A DNA stretch of 64,000 nt from an uncultured Clostridium sp. (GCA_900539375.1 UQBY01000002.1:133836-197835), one strand, 5' to 3'. Counted from the first letter of the stretch, positions 54,566 to 62,386 are shown. Notes: generated by a model from the sequence alone, not told the origin. Numbers and translations: made by a program.

Positions 54566-54571
54566 TTTTTT

Positions 54572-54616
54572 GGAGGTGATTACTATAGGTTAAAGATTTA
54601 ATCTATAGGCACTACA
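54572..54616 (+). promoter_or_regulatory. khpA leader: Shine-Dalgarno separated from the start by a hairpin
   Basis: The strong site GGAGGTGA (54572-54579) is 37 bases before the khpA ATG. Between them CTATAGGTTAA (54583-54593) pairs with TTAATCTATAG (54598-54608), one G-U pair and a four-base AGAT loop. With the hairpin formed, the linear distance from GGAGGTGA to ATG falls to about 11 bases. No other good site precedes the ATG. Confidence 0.6.
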
Positions 54617-54844
54617 ATGAAAGAATTAGTTGAAATAATAGCTAAAGCCCTTGTTGAAAAACCAGAAGAAGTTAGTGTTAATGAATTTATTGATGGTGAT
54701 GCAGTTATTCTTGAATTAAAGGTAGCTGAAGAAGACATGGGAAAAGTTATAGGAAAACAAGGTAGAATAGCAAAAGCTATAAGAACAGTAGTAAAGGCTG
54801 CATCTCTTAAGAGTGATAAGAAAGTTGTAGTCAAGATTGTTTAA
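54617..54844 (+). CDS. khpA: KhpA, KH-domain RNA-binding protein (YlqC)
   Basis: Small RNA chaperone that partners KhpB and affects cell division and elongation in streptococci. The 75 residues hold one KH domain with the GKQGRIAKAIRTVV loop (GxxG as GKQG). The start KELVEIIAKALVEKPEEV agrees with the family, so ATG 54617 is right although its ribosome site is unusual. It lies in its usual place between rpsP and rimM. Confidence 0.93.
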   Translation: MKELVEIIAKALVEKPEEVSVNEFIDGDAVILELKVAEEDMGKVIGKQGRIAKAIRTVVKAASLKSDKKVVVKIV

Positions 54845-54850
54845 TAAATA

Positions 54851-54880
54851 GAGTTAGGTGTATTCCTAACTCTATTTGTT
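54851..54880 (+). terminator. Hairpin after khpA, weak terminator
   Basis: GAGTTAGG (54851-54858) pairs with CCTAACTC (54865-54872), six-base loop; the following TATTTGTTCT is a poor T-tract. Confidence 0.5.
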
Positions 54881-54895
54881 CTATTAAGTTAAGTT

Positions 54896-54957
54896 AGAGC
54901 AGGTTAATATATTCTGTGCAAGTTATGGCAAAATAATATATTTATTCTGCTTTTTTT
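54896..54957 (+). terminator. Second terminator, possible attenuator ahead of rimM
   Basis: AGCAG and TAATATATT (54898-54913) pair with AATATATTTA and CTGCT (54934-54951) around a loop holding CTGTGCAAGTTATGGCA, then seven T. It lies only 27 bases before the rimM start, so it either separates rpsP-khpA from rimM-trmD or is a regulated leader. Confidence 0.6.
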
Positions 54958-54983
54958 ATATATTTGTAATAGAGGTGAAAAAA

Positions 54984-55484
54984 ATGAATGAATTTTTTAC
55001 TGTTGGCCAAATAGTTAATACTCACGGAATAAAGGGAGAAGTAAAGGTAATTCCTTATACTGAAGATGTTAATAATTTTAAAAGATATGGACAGTTAAGA
55101 ATTGATGGTAAAGAGTGGAGAAAAATTCAAGGAGTTAAGTTCCAAAAAGACAGAGTTATCCTTAAGCTTGAAGGCATTGATGATATGAATACAGCAGAAT
55201 TATATAAGCAAAAATATTTAGAAGTTCCAAGGGCTGAAGAACCAGAATTAGAAGAGGGAGAATATTATGCTATAGATTTAGTAGGATGTATGGTAAAGGA
55301 TACAAATGGTAAAGAACTTGGTAAGGTATTTGATATTATTTCTACTAAAAATAATGATGTATGTTGGATAAAAGAGCCTAAACAATTATTAATTCCAGTT
55401 CTTGATGATATTGTATTAGATATAGATTTAGACAATGAAACAATAACAATTGCTCCAGTAGGTGATTGGCAAGATGAAGATTAG
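54984..55484 (+). CDS. rimM: Ribosome maturation factor RimM
   Basis: Binds S19 and assists 30S head assembly. 166 residues: VGQIVNTHGIKGEVKVIPYTED at the N-terminal RimM fold and a C-terminal PRC barrel (YYAIDLVGCMVKDTNGKELGKV; DDIVLDIDLDNETI). The frame opens at GTG 54975, part of the AGAGGTG ribosome site; ATG 54984 is the start. It overlaps trmD by 11 bases. Confidence 0.94.
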   Translation: MNEFFTVGQIVNTHGIKGEVKVIPYTEDVNNFKRYGQLRIDGKEWRKIQGVKFQKDRVILKLEGIDDMNTAELYKQKYLEVPRAEEPELEEGEYYAIDLVGCMVKDTNGKELGKVFDIISTKNNDVCWIKEPKQLLIPVLDDIVLDIDLDNETITIAPVGDWQDED

Positions 55485-56190
55485 TATATTAACACTGTTT
55501 CCTGAAATGTTTAATATATTTGACTTTTCTATTATAGGAAGAGCAAGGGAAAAGGGAATAGTTGATTTAAATTGTATAAACATAAGAAATTATACATTAG
55601 ATAAACATAAAAAAGTTGATGCTTATCCTTATGGAGGAGGAGCAGGAATGGTTATGACTCCTCAGCCAATAGTAGATTCTATAAGAGCCTGCAAAAAAGA
55701 GAATAAGGGAAAGGTTATATTTTTAGGACCAAAGGGAAAAACTTTTAATCAGTCACTAGCTAGAGAACTTTCAAAGGAAGAAGAATTAATCTTTTTATGT
55801 GGACATTATGAAGGAATTGATGAAAGAACCTTTAAGCATATTGATATGGAAATATCTTTAGGTGATTTTGTTCTTACTGGAGGGGAAATGGCTGCAATTC
55901 CTGTTATAGATTCAATTTTAAGGCTTGTACCAGGAGTATTAGGAAAGGAAGAAAGCTTTCAAGAAGAATCTTACTCTGAAGGGCTTTTAGAATATCCTCA
56001 ATATACAAGACCAGAAGAATTTGAAGGAGAAAAGGTTCCTGAAGTTCTTCTTTCAGGACATCATGAGAATATAAGAAAATGGAGAAGAAAGCAATCTCTT
56101 TTAATAACTAAAGAAAGAAGAAGGGATTTATTTGAAAAAATAACTCTTACTAAGGAAGATAAAAAATTACTTTCAAAAAAGGAAAAATAA
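55474..56190 (+). CDS. trmD: tRNA (guanine-N1)-methyltransferase TrmD
   Basis: Makes m1G37 in tRNA, preventing +1 frameshifts. The protein shows KISILTLFPEMF at the start, the trefoil-knot motifs PYGGGAGMVM, LCGHYEGIDER and EISLGDFVLTGGE, and PQYTRPEEFEG. The frame opens at GTG 55462; ATG 55474 gives the family start and 238 residues. Its ribosome site lies within rimM (AGGTGAT), so the two are translationally coupled. Confidence 0.95.
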   Translation: MKISILTLFPEMFNIFDFSIIGRAREKGIVDLNCINIRNYTLDKHKKVDAYPYGGGAGMVMTPQPIVDSIRACKKENKGKVIFLGPKGKTFNQSLARELSKEEELIFLCGHYEGIDERTFKHIDMEISLGDFVLTGGEMAAIPVIDSILRLVPGVLGKEESFQEESYSEGLLEYPQYTRPEEFEGEKVPEVLLSGHHENIRKWRRKQSLLITKERRRDLFEKITLTKEDKKLLSKKEK

Positions 56191-56201
56191 TAAATTTTTT
56201 C

Positions 56202-56230
56202 TTGCAACGAAATTTTATATATGTTAAAAT
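56202..56230 (+). promoter_or_regulatory. Sigma-A promoter of rplS
   Basis: TTGCAA (56202-56207), 17 bases, TAAAAT (56225-56230). Confidence 0.78.
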
Positions 56231-56235
56231 AAGCT

Positions 56236-56300
56236 TTGTGCTAGTACCGGCGCTCCTCTGTCAAATATTAGCTTTGGCAAGAACGTCAAATTTTAACTAC
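56236..56300 (+). promoter_or_regulatory. Ribosomal protein L19 leader RNA
   Basis: Between promoter and rplS lies a relatively G+C-rich, foldable leader (GCTAGTACCGGCGCTCCTC, then TAGCTTTGGCAAGAACGTCAA). Position and size agree with the Firmicute L19 leader class, which lets L19 regulate its own mRNA. The structure was not computed. Confidence 0.6.
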
Positions 56301-56316
56301 AAGGAGGAATGCACAA

Positions 56317-56664
56317 ATGAACGAAATAATAAGAGCTATAGAACAAGAACAAATAAGAACTGATTTACCAAGCTTTAATGTTGGTGATAATGTAAGAGTT
56401 CACGTAAAAATTAAAGAAGGTAACAGAGAAAGAGTTCAAGCTTTCGAAGGAACTGTAATTAAGAAACAAAATGGTGGAATAAGAGAAACTTTCACTGTAA
56501 GAAGAGTTGCTTATGGAACAGGTGTTGAAAGAACATTCCCTCTAAATGCTCCAATTATAGAAAAGATTGAAGTAACTAGAAGAGGTAAAGTAAGAAGAGC
56601 TAAGTTATACTACTTAAGAGACAGAGTAGGTAAGGCTGCTAAGGTTAAAGAATTATTAAGATAA
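56317..56664 (+). CDS. rplS: 50S ribosomal protein L19
   Basis: Large-subunit protein near the subunit interface, 115 residues. Standard text: FNVGDNVRVHVKIKEGNRERVQAFEGTV, TFTVRRVAYGTGVERTFP and RRGKVRRAKLYYLRDRVGKAA. CAAGGAGG ribosome site. It has its own promoter and leader and a terminator just after the stop. Confidence 0.97.
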   Translation: MNEIIRAIEQEQIRTDLPSFNVGDNVRVHVKIKEGNRERVQAFEGTVIKKQNGGIRETFTVRRVAYGTGVERTFPLNAPIIEKIEVTRRGKVRRAKLYYLRDRVGKAAKVKELLR

Positions 56665-56677
56665 TAATCTTGAAAAT

Positions 56678-56704
56678 AGGGGACTTTAATAGTCCTCTTT
56701 TTTT
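56678..56704 (+). terminator. Intrinsic terminator after rplS
   Basis: AGGGGACT (56678-56685) pairs with AGTCCTCT (56691-56698), one G-U pair, then seven T. CTATAGAAAATA, a variant of the post-terminator motif, follows at 56705. Confidence 0.88.
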
Positions 56705-56729
56705 CTATAGAAAATAGGAGGGAAATATT

Positions 56730-57572
56730 ATGGCAATTAACTGGTTTCCAGGGCATATGAAAAAAACTCAAAGAGAGATAAAGGAAAACTTAAAATTAGT
56801 AGATGCAGTAATAGAGATTAGAGATGCAAGAATACCAAGAAGCTCAGCTAATCCTGACATAGATAAATTACTTCAAAATAAACCAAGAATAATACTTTTA
56901 AATAAAAAAGATTTAACAGAAAAAAAGGCAACTAATGAATGGATAAAATATCTTACTAAAGACAATGTAAAGGTGTTAGAAGTAAACTGTTTACAAGGTG
57001 AAGGACTTAAAAATATAAAGCCTGTTTTAATGGAACTTTTAAAGGAAAAACATGATAGACTTAAAGCTAAAGGAATGGCTAAAATAGTTACAAGAGTAAT
57101 GGTTGTAGGAATCCCTAATTGTGGAAAGTCAACTCTTATAAATAAGCTTGCAAAAAATAATATTGCAAAAACTGGTGACAGACCAGGAGTTACAAAAAGT
57201 AAGCAATGGATTAAAACTTCTCTTGATATAGAACTTTTAGATACTCCAGGAGTTTTATGGCCTAAGTTTGAAGATGAAGAAATAGCTTTAAATTTAGCTT
57301 TTACAGGAGCTATTAAAGATGAAGTTATGGATACTGAAGAACTTGCATATAGATTAGTTCAAAGGCTTCAAGAATATTATCCAGAAAATTTAAAAGAAAG
57401 ATATAAAATAGAAGAAATATTTGAAGACCCATTAGACACTTTAAATGCTATAGCAAGAAAAAGAGGATGCTTAATTCGTGGTGGAGAAATAGATTATAAT
57501 AGAATATCAGTTATATTATTAGATGAATTTAGAGGGGGAAAAATAGGAAAAATAACCCTAGAGAGACCTTAA
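56730..57572 (+). CDS. rbgA: Ribosome biogenesis GTPase RbgA (YlqF)
   Basis: Circularly permuted GTPase for late 50S assembly, 280 residues. Motifs in permuted order: NKKDL (G4), GIPNCGKSTLINKL (G1) and DTPGVLWPK (G3), with the N-terminal INWFPGHMKKTQREI signature. A C-terminal ANTAR-like helical domain follows. ATAGGAGG ribosome site. rnhB follows at 15 bases. Confidence 0.96.
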   Translation: MAINWFPGHMKKTQREIKENLKLVDAVIEIRDARIPRSSANPDIDKLLQNKPRIILLNKKDLTEKKATNEWIKYLTKDNVKVLEVNCLQGEGLKNIKPVLMELLKEKHDRLKAKGMAKIVTRVMVVGIPNCGKSTLINKLAKNNIAKTGDRPGVTKSKQWIKTSLDIELLDTPGVLWPKFEDEEIALNLAFTGAIKDEVMDTEELAYRLVQRLQEYYPENLKERYKIEEIFEDPLDTLNAIARKRGCLIRGGEIDYNRISVILLDEFRGGKIGKITLERP

Positions 57573-57587
57573 AGGAGCTGATTTTTT

Positions 57588-58385
57588 ATGGATATAACAA
57601 GCTTAAAGTATAAAGAAATAAAAGACTTAGTGGATAAAATAGATTTTTCAAAGGAAATCCATAATGAAAAAGTTATAAATTTAGCAGAAGAATTATTAAA
57701 AGATAGCAGAAAAAATGTAAATTCTTTAGGAAATAAAATAATTAATTCTAGAGAGAAAATTTTAAAAGAAATTAAAAGAGTTAAAAAGATGTATGAATTT
57801 GACAAAGCTTTTAAAGGATACAATCTTGTTGCTGGAGTAGATGAAGTTGGAAGAGGTCCTTTAGCAGGTCCTATTGTAGCTTGTGCAGTTATTTTAGATG
57901 AAAATGTTCTTGAGGATGAGATGATACTTGGTCTTAATGATTCTAAAAAAGTTCCAGCTAAAAAAAGAGAAGAACTTGCAAAGATAATAAAAGAAAAAGC
58001 AATAGCTTATTATATAGCTGTAAGTTCAAATGAAGAGATAGATGAAAAAGGAATAGCTTATGCTAACAATAAGGTATTTTTAGAGGCATGTACATCTTTA
58101 AAATGTAAACCAGATTTAGTTTTATCAGATGGATATTTAGTTAAAAATTTAAATATTGATAATAAATATGTAATAAAAGGAGATACAAAAAGTGCCTCAA
58201 TAGCAGCAGCTTCAATAGTAGCAAAGGTTTATAGAGATAACCTTATGAAAGAATATGGAGAAAAGTATCCAGGATACTATTTTGAGGAAAATGCAGGCTA
58301 TGGAACAAGTAAACATATAGAAAAAATCAAAGAAATTGGTCCTTGTGATATACATAGAAAAAGCTTCCTTAAAAATATACTTTAA
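57588..58385 (+). CDS. rnhB: Ribonuclease HII
   Basis: Cuts RNA in RNA-DNA hybrids and at single ribonucleotides. The catalytic part starts near residue 80: VAGVDEVGRGPLAGPIVACAV, GLNDSKKVPAKKREEL, SDGYLV and KGDTKSASIAAASIVAKVYRD supply the acidic centre. About 75 N-terminal helical residues precede it, as is usual in bacilli and clostridia. Total 265 residues. Confidence 0.95.
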   Translation: MDITSLKYKEIKDLVDKIDFSKEIHNEKVINLAEELLKDSRKNVNSLGNKIINSREKILKEIKRVKKMYEFDKAFKGYNLVAGVDEVGRGPLAGPIVACAVILDENVLEDEMILGLNDSKKVPAKKREELAKIIKEKAIAYYIAVSSNEEIDEKGIAYANNKVFLEACTSLKCKPDLVLSDGYLVKNLNIDNKYVIKGDTKSASIAAASIVAKVYRDNLMKEYGEKYPGYYFEENAGYGTSKHIEKIKEIGPCDIHRKSFLKNIL

Positions 58386-58398
58386 AAAATTAATAATT

Positions 58399-58457
58399 AA
58401 AAAGCAATGATATTTAAGAAATATTTTATTGAAATTTCTTTTTATCATGGCTTTTTT
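58399..58457. terminator. Bidirectional terminator between rnhB and yraN
   Basis: AAAAAGC-A-ATGAT (from 58399) pairs with ATCAT-G-GCTTTTTT (58443-58457), with further A/T pairing inside. Confidence 0.75.
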
Positions 58458-58460
58458 ATT

Positions 58461-58520
58461 TTATAGGAAATTAAATATTTCAAAAATTGTAGACAAATTG
58501 TTAAGTTAATAATAAAGCTT
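58461..58520 (+). repeat. 60-nt intergenic repeat, copy B
   Basis: Gap-free partner of 12217-12276 (50 of 60 identical by hand). It starts in the terminator T-tract, carries TATAGGAAATTA at its left end and AAGTTAATAATAAAGCTT at its right end. Confidence 0.75.
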
Positions 58521-58525
58521 TTTTA

Positions 58526-58891
58526 TTATCTAAAAGCATCTTCAATAATGTTAATTTTATAGCTATTATCAAGGTTATTTAAATAAACTTCTGCAACATC
58601 AAATCTAACATAATAATTTTTAAATTTATAAAAATAAATATAATAAGAAGCTAACTTTTTAATATTTTTTTGTTTACTTTTTGTAACAGATTCAAAGGGA
58701 AAACCATATTCTTTTGAAAGTCTTGTCTTTACTTCTGTAAATATAAGTATGTTATTAAAAATAGATATTATATCAATTTCACCATTAGATTTTCTAAAGT
58801 TTCTATGAAGTATTTTATGGTTATTATTTTTAAGAAAATTTGATACTAAATCTTCTCCATAGTTTCCTATATTTTTATTATCTTTTTTCAT
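58526..58891 (-). CDS. UPF0102 (YraN) family endonuclease-fold protein
   Basis: The 121 residues have the restriction-endonuclease-like pattern of YraN: GNYGEDLVSNFLKNN, ILHRNFRKSNGEIDIIS (acidic site) and FTEVKTRLSKEYG (E-x-K). The function is not settled; the family is conserved near rnhB and comM in many bacteria, as here. The ATG at 58891 has a weak ribosome site (GAAAGGA). Confidence 0.92.
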   Translation of the reverse strand: MKKDNKNIGNYGEDLVSNFLKNNNHKILHRNFRKSNGEIDIISIFNNILIFTEVKTRLSKEYGFPFESVTKSKQKNIKKLASYYIYFYKFKNYYVRFDVAEVYLNNLDNSYKINIIEDAFR

Positions 58892-59009
58892 TTTAAAATC
58901 CTTTCATTATCATTATATTAAAGTAATACCCTAAAATTAAAAAAATAATCAAAATAGTGATTAAAAATAAATTTTGTTGTCAAGACTTTAATAGGGGTGA
59001 ATTATATAT

Positions 59010-60062
59010 ATGGCAATAAAGATTTTAAGTGCAACTTATGCACAATTTAATGGAATATTAATAGATGTAGAAGTTCATATTACAAAGGGACTTCCTTCTT
59101 TTTCAATAGTAGGACTTCCAGATACTTCTGTTAAGGAAGCAAAGGAAAGAGTTCGTTCTGCAATAATAAATAGTGGATATGAATTTCCTTTAGGCAGAAT
59201 CACTATAAACCTAGCACCAGCAGATGTAAAAAAGATAGGTTCACTTTTAGATTTACCAATAGCTATAGGAATACTTATGGAAACAAATCAAATAGCAAAA
59301 AAAGATTTACAAGAATATGTTATTTTTGGAGAGCTATCTTTATGTGGAGATATAAAAGGAGTAAATGGAACAATAGCAATAATGCTTGAGGGAATAAATC
59401 AAAATAAAGAAAATTTTATATTTCCCTATGAAAATATAGGAGAGTGTAAGTATTATAATAAAACAAATAATTATCCTTTTTCAAATTTAAAAGAAGTAAT
59501 TTCATTTATAAATTATGAAGATGTACTTCCTTTTGATATAAGTGAAGTATATCTTAAAGAAGAAAAAAATCTTAATGACTTTTCATCTATAATAGGGCAA
59601 GATAATTCAAAAAGAGCAATGGAAATAGCAGCAGCAGGAAAACATAATTTAATGTTATATGGAAGTACTGGAGTTGGGAAAACTATGCTTGCAAAGGCTT
59701 TGCCTTCTATTCTTCCAGATTTAACAGAGGAAGAGGAATTAGAAATAGCCAAAATATATAGTATTTCAGGAATTTTAGAAAAAAATAAAAGAATTACAAG
59801 ACCCTTTAGAGCACCACATCACACAATTACAATAAGTGCTATGGTAGGTGGAGGAAGAATTGCAAAGGCAGGGGAAGTTACCCTTGCAAATAAAGGTGTG
59901 CTATTTTTAGATGAAGTTTTAGAATATAAAAGAGAAGTTCTTGAAGCTTTAAGAGAACCTTTAGAAGATGGAGAAGTACATATAAATAGAATACAAGGAA
60001 GTTGCGTTCTTAGGTCGGATACACTAGTATGTATGGCAATGAATATGTGCCGTTGCAGATAA
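59010..60062 (+). CDS. comM: 5' part of comM (YifB-like AAA+ ATPase), interrupted by an integrated element
   Basis: ComM is a hexameric branch-migration helicase that helps integrate transforming DNA in Gram-negative species; in Firmicutes its role is less clear. The N-terminal Lon-like domain (about 1-175; SIVGLPDTSVKEAKERVRSAI) and the AAA+ domain (GSTGVGKTMLA, then VLFLDEVLEYKREVLEALREPLEDG) are intact. A full family member has about 500 residues; this frame stops at 350. The last residues (QGSCVLRSDT and AMNMCRCR) still align without gaps to the usual QGS...MNPCPCG stretch but are degraded. The remainder should lie beyond the element. Confidence 0.88.
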   Translation: MAIKILSATYAQFNGILIDVEVHITKGLPSFSIVGLPDTSVKEAKERVRSAIINSGYEFPLGRITINLAPADVKKIGSLLDLPIAIGILMETNQIAKKDLQEYVIFGELSLCGDIKGVNGTIAIMLEGINQNKENFIFPYENIGECKYYNKTNNYPFSNLKEVISFINYEDVLPFDISEVYLKEEKNLNDFSSIIGQDNSKRAMEIAAAGKHNLMLYGSTGVGKTMLAKALPSILPDLTEEEELEIAKIYSISGILEKNKRITRPFRAPHHTITISAMVGGGRIAKAGEVTLANKGVLFLDEVLEYKREVLEALREPLEDGEVHINRIQGSCVLRSDTLVCMAMNMCRCR

Positions 60063-60075
60063 CAAGTCAGTAATT
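59995..60075. other. Probable attL junction of the integrated element in comM
   Basis: comM coding similarity fades here, just where the recombinase gene ends on the opposite strand. The stretch holds imperfect dyads (ATACA...TGTAT around 60019-60034; GGCA...TGCC around 60035-60051), as expected of serine-recombinase sites. The crossover dinucleotide cannot be fixed without the other end or an empty site. Confidence 0.6.
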
Positions 60076-61580
60076 TTGAAGCGAATATTAAAAGTTGGAA
60101 TCTTCTTGCCACCTTCGATAATATCAGTAACAACAATCTCATTCACAAGCTCTTTTATTACTCTTGCTTTCTCTTCATCGGAAAGGTGTTCCAACCTATC
60201 TTTGTAGAAAGTTATATAGTCCTTAGTTTTCTCAATTTCTTTATTCTTGCTTGAAAATAAGGATAACTTACTTTTAATTTCAGTTGTTCTTTTATTTAAT
60301 TTTTCTTCTTCATTTTTAACATCTTTTAGTTGCTCATCGAGTTCATCTTCTGTTATCAATTCTTTTCTAAATAATTTTAAAATGTTATTCTTTTCATTTT
60401 TTAAAGAAGAAAGTTTATTAGATATTCCCTCTAATTCTAATTTAAACTCATCTTCGCTATCATTTTTAGGATCTTTTACTATATCATCAAAATGTTTCAT
60501 AAACTCTTTGCAACTATTCCACACAAATTCTTCTACATCTAAGGCGTTTATAGTGCAACTATTACACTTTATTCCGTACAACTTACGATTTACCCCTAAT
60601 TTCCCTCTGCATGAGTATATAGAAGGCTGTCTTGTATAATGAACCCCAGAGTAGTTCTTTCCACATTCTCCGCATTTAAGAAGACCTCTAAGAATAAACA
60701 ATCTGTTTGGACTATTTTTCTTAGCATTTATCTGATTTTCCTTTTTCTTCTTTTGTGCCTGATCCCAAACTTCAACTGGAACAATGGCAGGAACTTTTCT
60801 AACAATCAGCTCTTTTCTTCTAGTGCCTCGTTTTCCGTACTCATGTATACCTTTATAGGTGGTAGAGGTTAATATTCTTAGAACACTTGTATTGCTCCAA
60901 AGACTTTTAGCTTTACTTTTATCATATTTTCCAACTCCTTTTGCTGCATAATTGGAGTCTATGCCTAAATTAACCAAATATAAAGCTATATGGAAAGTAT
61001 TCATATTTTCATTTGTATAAAGGTCATATATTTTCCTAACTACATTAGCTTCATACTCATTTATCTCCAAATATCCATCCTTGTTTTTATAATAGCCATA
61101 AGGAACTATTCCTCCCATCCATTTACCTTGTTTAGCAGCTCTTGTAGCTCCTAGATACATTCTGTCTAGTATATTATTCCTTTCTAGTTCAGCCATATTT
61201 AAATAATTAATAAACTGGAATCTTCCGATAGGTGTATTAAGGTCGAATGGCTCTGTTACACTAATTATTTCTATGCCATAGCTGGTCAAAACTTCTACAG
61301 CATTAAGCCCTGAAAGAGTATCTCTCCCTAGTCTATCAATTTTCCAAACTAAAAGAATATCAAACTCTTTATTTTTAGCACCTTCAATCACTCTCATGCC
61401 CTCAGGCCTATCCATAAAATCTATTGTTCCAGATACTCCGTCATCTAGAAATTCATTGTAAATTTCAAGATCATCTTTCATTTCTACATAAGTTCTTAGA
61501 ATATCAACTTGGTTTTCTATTGTATCCTTCTCTTTTTGCTTATCAGATGATACTCTGCAATACATAGCGACTTTCTTCAT
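60024..61580 (-). CDS. Large serine recombinase (integrase) of the element
   Basis: Site-specific recombinase of 518 residues. The resolvase-type catalytic domain has AMYCRVSSDKQKEKDT with the nucleophilic serine and DRLGRD; then a recombinase domain (GGIVPYGYYKNKDG), a zinc ribbon (CGECG ... YSCRGK ... CNSC) and a long coiled-coil (about 375-450) that controls direction. AAGGAGG sets the ATG at 61580. Its stop codon lies inside the inferred attL, so the final residues may be encoded by attachment-site DNA. It is expected to insert the element into comM without a helper and to need a directionality factor for excision. Confidence 0.94.
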   Translation of the reverse strand: MKKVAMYCRVSSDKQKEKDTIENQVDILRTYVEMKDDLEIYNEFLDDGVSGTIDFMDRPEGMRVIEGAKNKEFDILLVWKIDRLGRDTLSGLNAVEVLTSYGIEIISVTEPFDLNTPIGRFQFINYLNMAELERNNILDRMYLGATRAAKQGKWMGGIVPYGYYKNKDGYLEINEYEANVVRKIYDLYTNENMNTFHIALYLVNLGIDSNYAAKGVGKYDKSKAKSLWSNTSVLRILTSTTYKGIHEYGKRGTRRKELIVRKVPAIVPVEVWDQAQKKKKENQINAKKNSPNRLFILRGLLKCGECGKNYSGVHYTRQPSIYSCRGKLGVNRKLYGIKCNSCTINALDVEEFVWNSCKEFMKHFDDIVKDPKNDSEDEFKLELEGISNKLSSLKNEKNNILKLFRKELITEDELDEQLKDVKNEEEKLNKRTTEIKSKLSLFSSKNKEIEKTKDYITFYKDRLEHLSDEEKARVIKELVNEIVVTDIIEGGKKIPTFNIRFKITDLLSATAHIHCHTY

Positions 61581-61631
61581 GCGAATCCTCCTTGTGAATT
61601 ATTTTTAAAATCATTCTCCTTGTTTGTTTAT

Positions 61632-61661
61632 ATTTTATCAATAATTTTCTTTTATCGACAA
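61632..61661 (-). promoter_or_regulatory. Promoter of the serine recombinase
   Basis: Minus strand TTGTCG (61661-61656), 18 bases, TAAAAT (61637-61632). The 316-base gap 61581-61896 also has a small palindrome TTGTAGACAA near 61690 and an AATCTTC/GAAGATT hairpin near 61715-61737; I see no gene in it. Confidence 0.55.
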
Positions 61662-61839
61662 AATATACAAATTTATTGTATTTTCCTTGTCTACAAATCA
61701 TTTTATTTCTTTAATCTTCCATAAAAGTTACCGAAGATTTTCCTCTATTGGTACAATTTCTGTAATGAAATTCAGCCTCTAAGTGTCTATAATAGGAATT
61801 GCAAAGACAATATAGTTTAAAAAATACACGAATGTTTGT

Positions 61840-61868
61840 TTGCATTTAATATTATTGTGTGCTATACT
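61840..61868 (+). promoter_or_regulatory. Sigma-A promoter of the 24-codon phage ORF
   Basis: TTGCAT (61840-61845), 17 bases, TATACT (61863-61868), 28 bases before the small ORF start. Confidence 0.7.
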
Positions 61869-61896
61869 GTCTATATCAAAAGAGGGGGCGTGTGGT

Positions 61897-61971
61897 ATGG
61901 AAGAAACAGTGCTAAAATTAATATTGTTAAGAGAAAAAATATTTGAAGAACTAGAAAAGGAATCTACTTAG
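61897..61971 (+). CDS. Possible 24-residue peptide of the element
   Basis: Short frame MEETVLKLILLREKIFEELE followed by four more residues, predicted as one amphipathic helix. A G-rich site (AGAGGGGG) and a good promoter precede it. It converges on the repressor gene and overlaps its 3' end by eight bases. I do not recognise it. It could be a small regulator, or a transcript acting on the repressor mRNA. Confidence 0.5.
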   Translation: MEETVLKLILLREKIFEELEKEST

Positions 61972-62335
61972 ATTCCCTCTCTTGCTTCAATTTAAATTCT
62001 AACTCAACTATTTCCCATACAGAATCTTTAAATGCTGGGTCAACTTTACCATTCTTATCTATCTTCCCTTTAGCGATAAGTTTGTCTGCAGTTGAATCTA
62101 GTATTTCATATTTATTAAGTTTAACTTCTGAACCAGTCTTAATAAAGAAAGAAGCCGGTTTCCCTGAGATGGTGGATAATTTATCTATAATAGATAAGTT
62201 ACCACCTTTATTTTTACCTATTTCTAAATCCCTAAGGTTGCTCCTGCTTATCCCAAGTCTTTTGGCGAATTCCTCTTGACTAAGTCCAAGCTCTTTTCTT
62301 ATCTTTTTAATCTTTTCACCTAAATCAGTACTCAT
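61964..62335 (-). CDS. CI-like XRE repressor
   Basis: The product of 123 residues has an N-terminal helix-turn-helix (LSQEEFAKRLGISRSNLRDLE) and a short C-terminal helical region; no LexA-type protease domain, so inactivation must use another route such as an antirepressor (Rha-like gene at 63013). The frame opens at GTG 62344, which is within AGGAGGTG; ATG 62335 is the start. It is transcribed away from the Cro-like gene, across an operator region, as in temperate phages. Confidence 0.85.
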   Translation of the reverse strand: MSTDLGEKIKKIRKELGLSQEEFAKRLGISRSNLRDLEIGKNKGGNLSIIDKLSTISGKPASFFIKTGSEVKLNKYEILDSTADKLIAKGKIDKNGKVDPAFKDSVWEIVELEFKLKQERESK

Positions 62336-62357
62336 TCTTTTCACCTCCTATAAGTAT

Positions 62358-62386
62358 ATTTTACTACTTTTAGGCGAAAAAATCAA
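62358..62386 (-). promoter_or_regulatory. Promoter of the repressor
   Basis: Minus strand TTGATT (62386-62381), 17 bases, TAAAAT (62363-62358). The spacer contains one TTTCGCCTAAAA operator, so the gene is probably autoregulated. Confidence 0.7.

Noticed and set aside
59819..60142. 107-codon minus-strand frame bridging comM and the recombinase
   Set aside because: Antisense to comM on one side and overlapping the recombinase in another frame on the other; no ribosome site.
60247..60872. Two plus-strand frames opposite the serine recombinase
   Set aside because: Both are complements of the recombinase coiled-coil and zinc region; no start signals.
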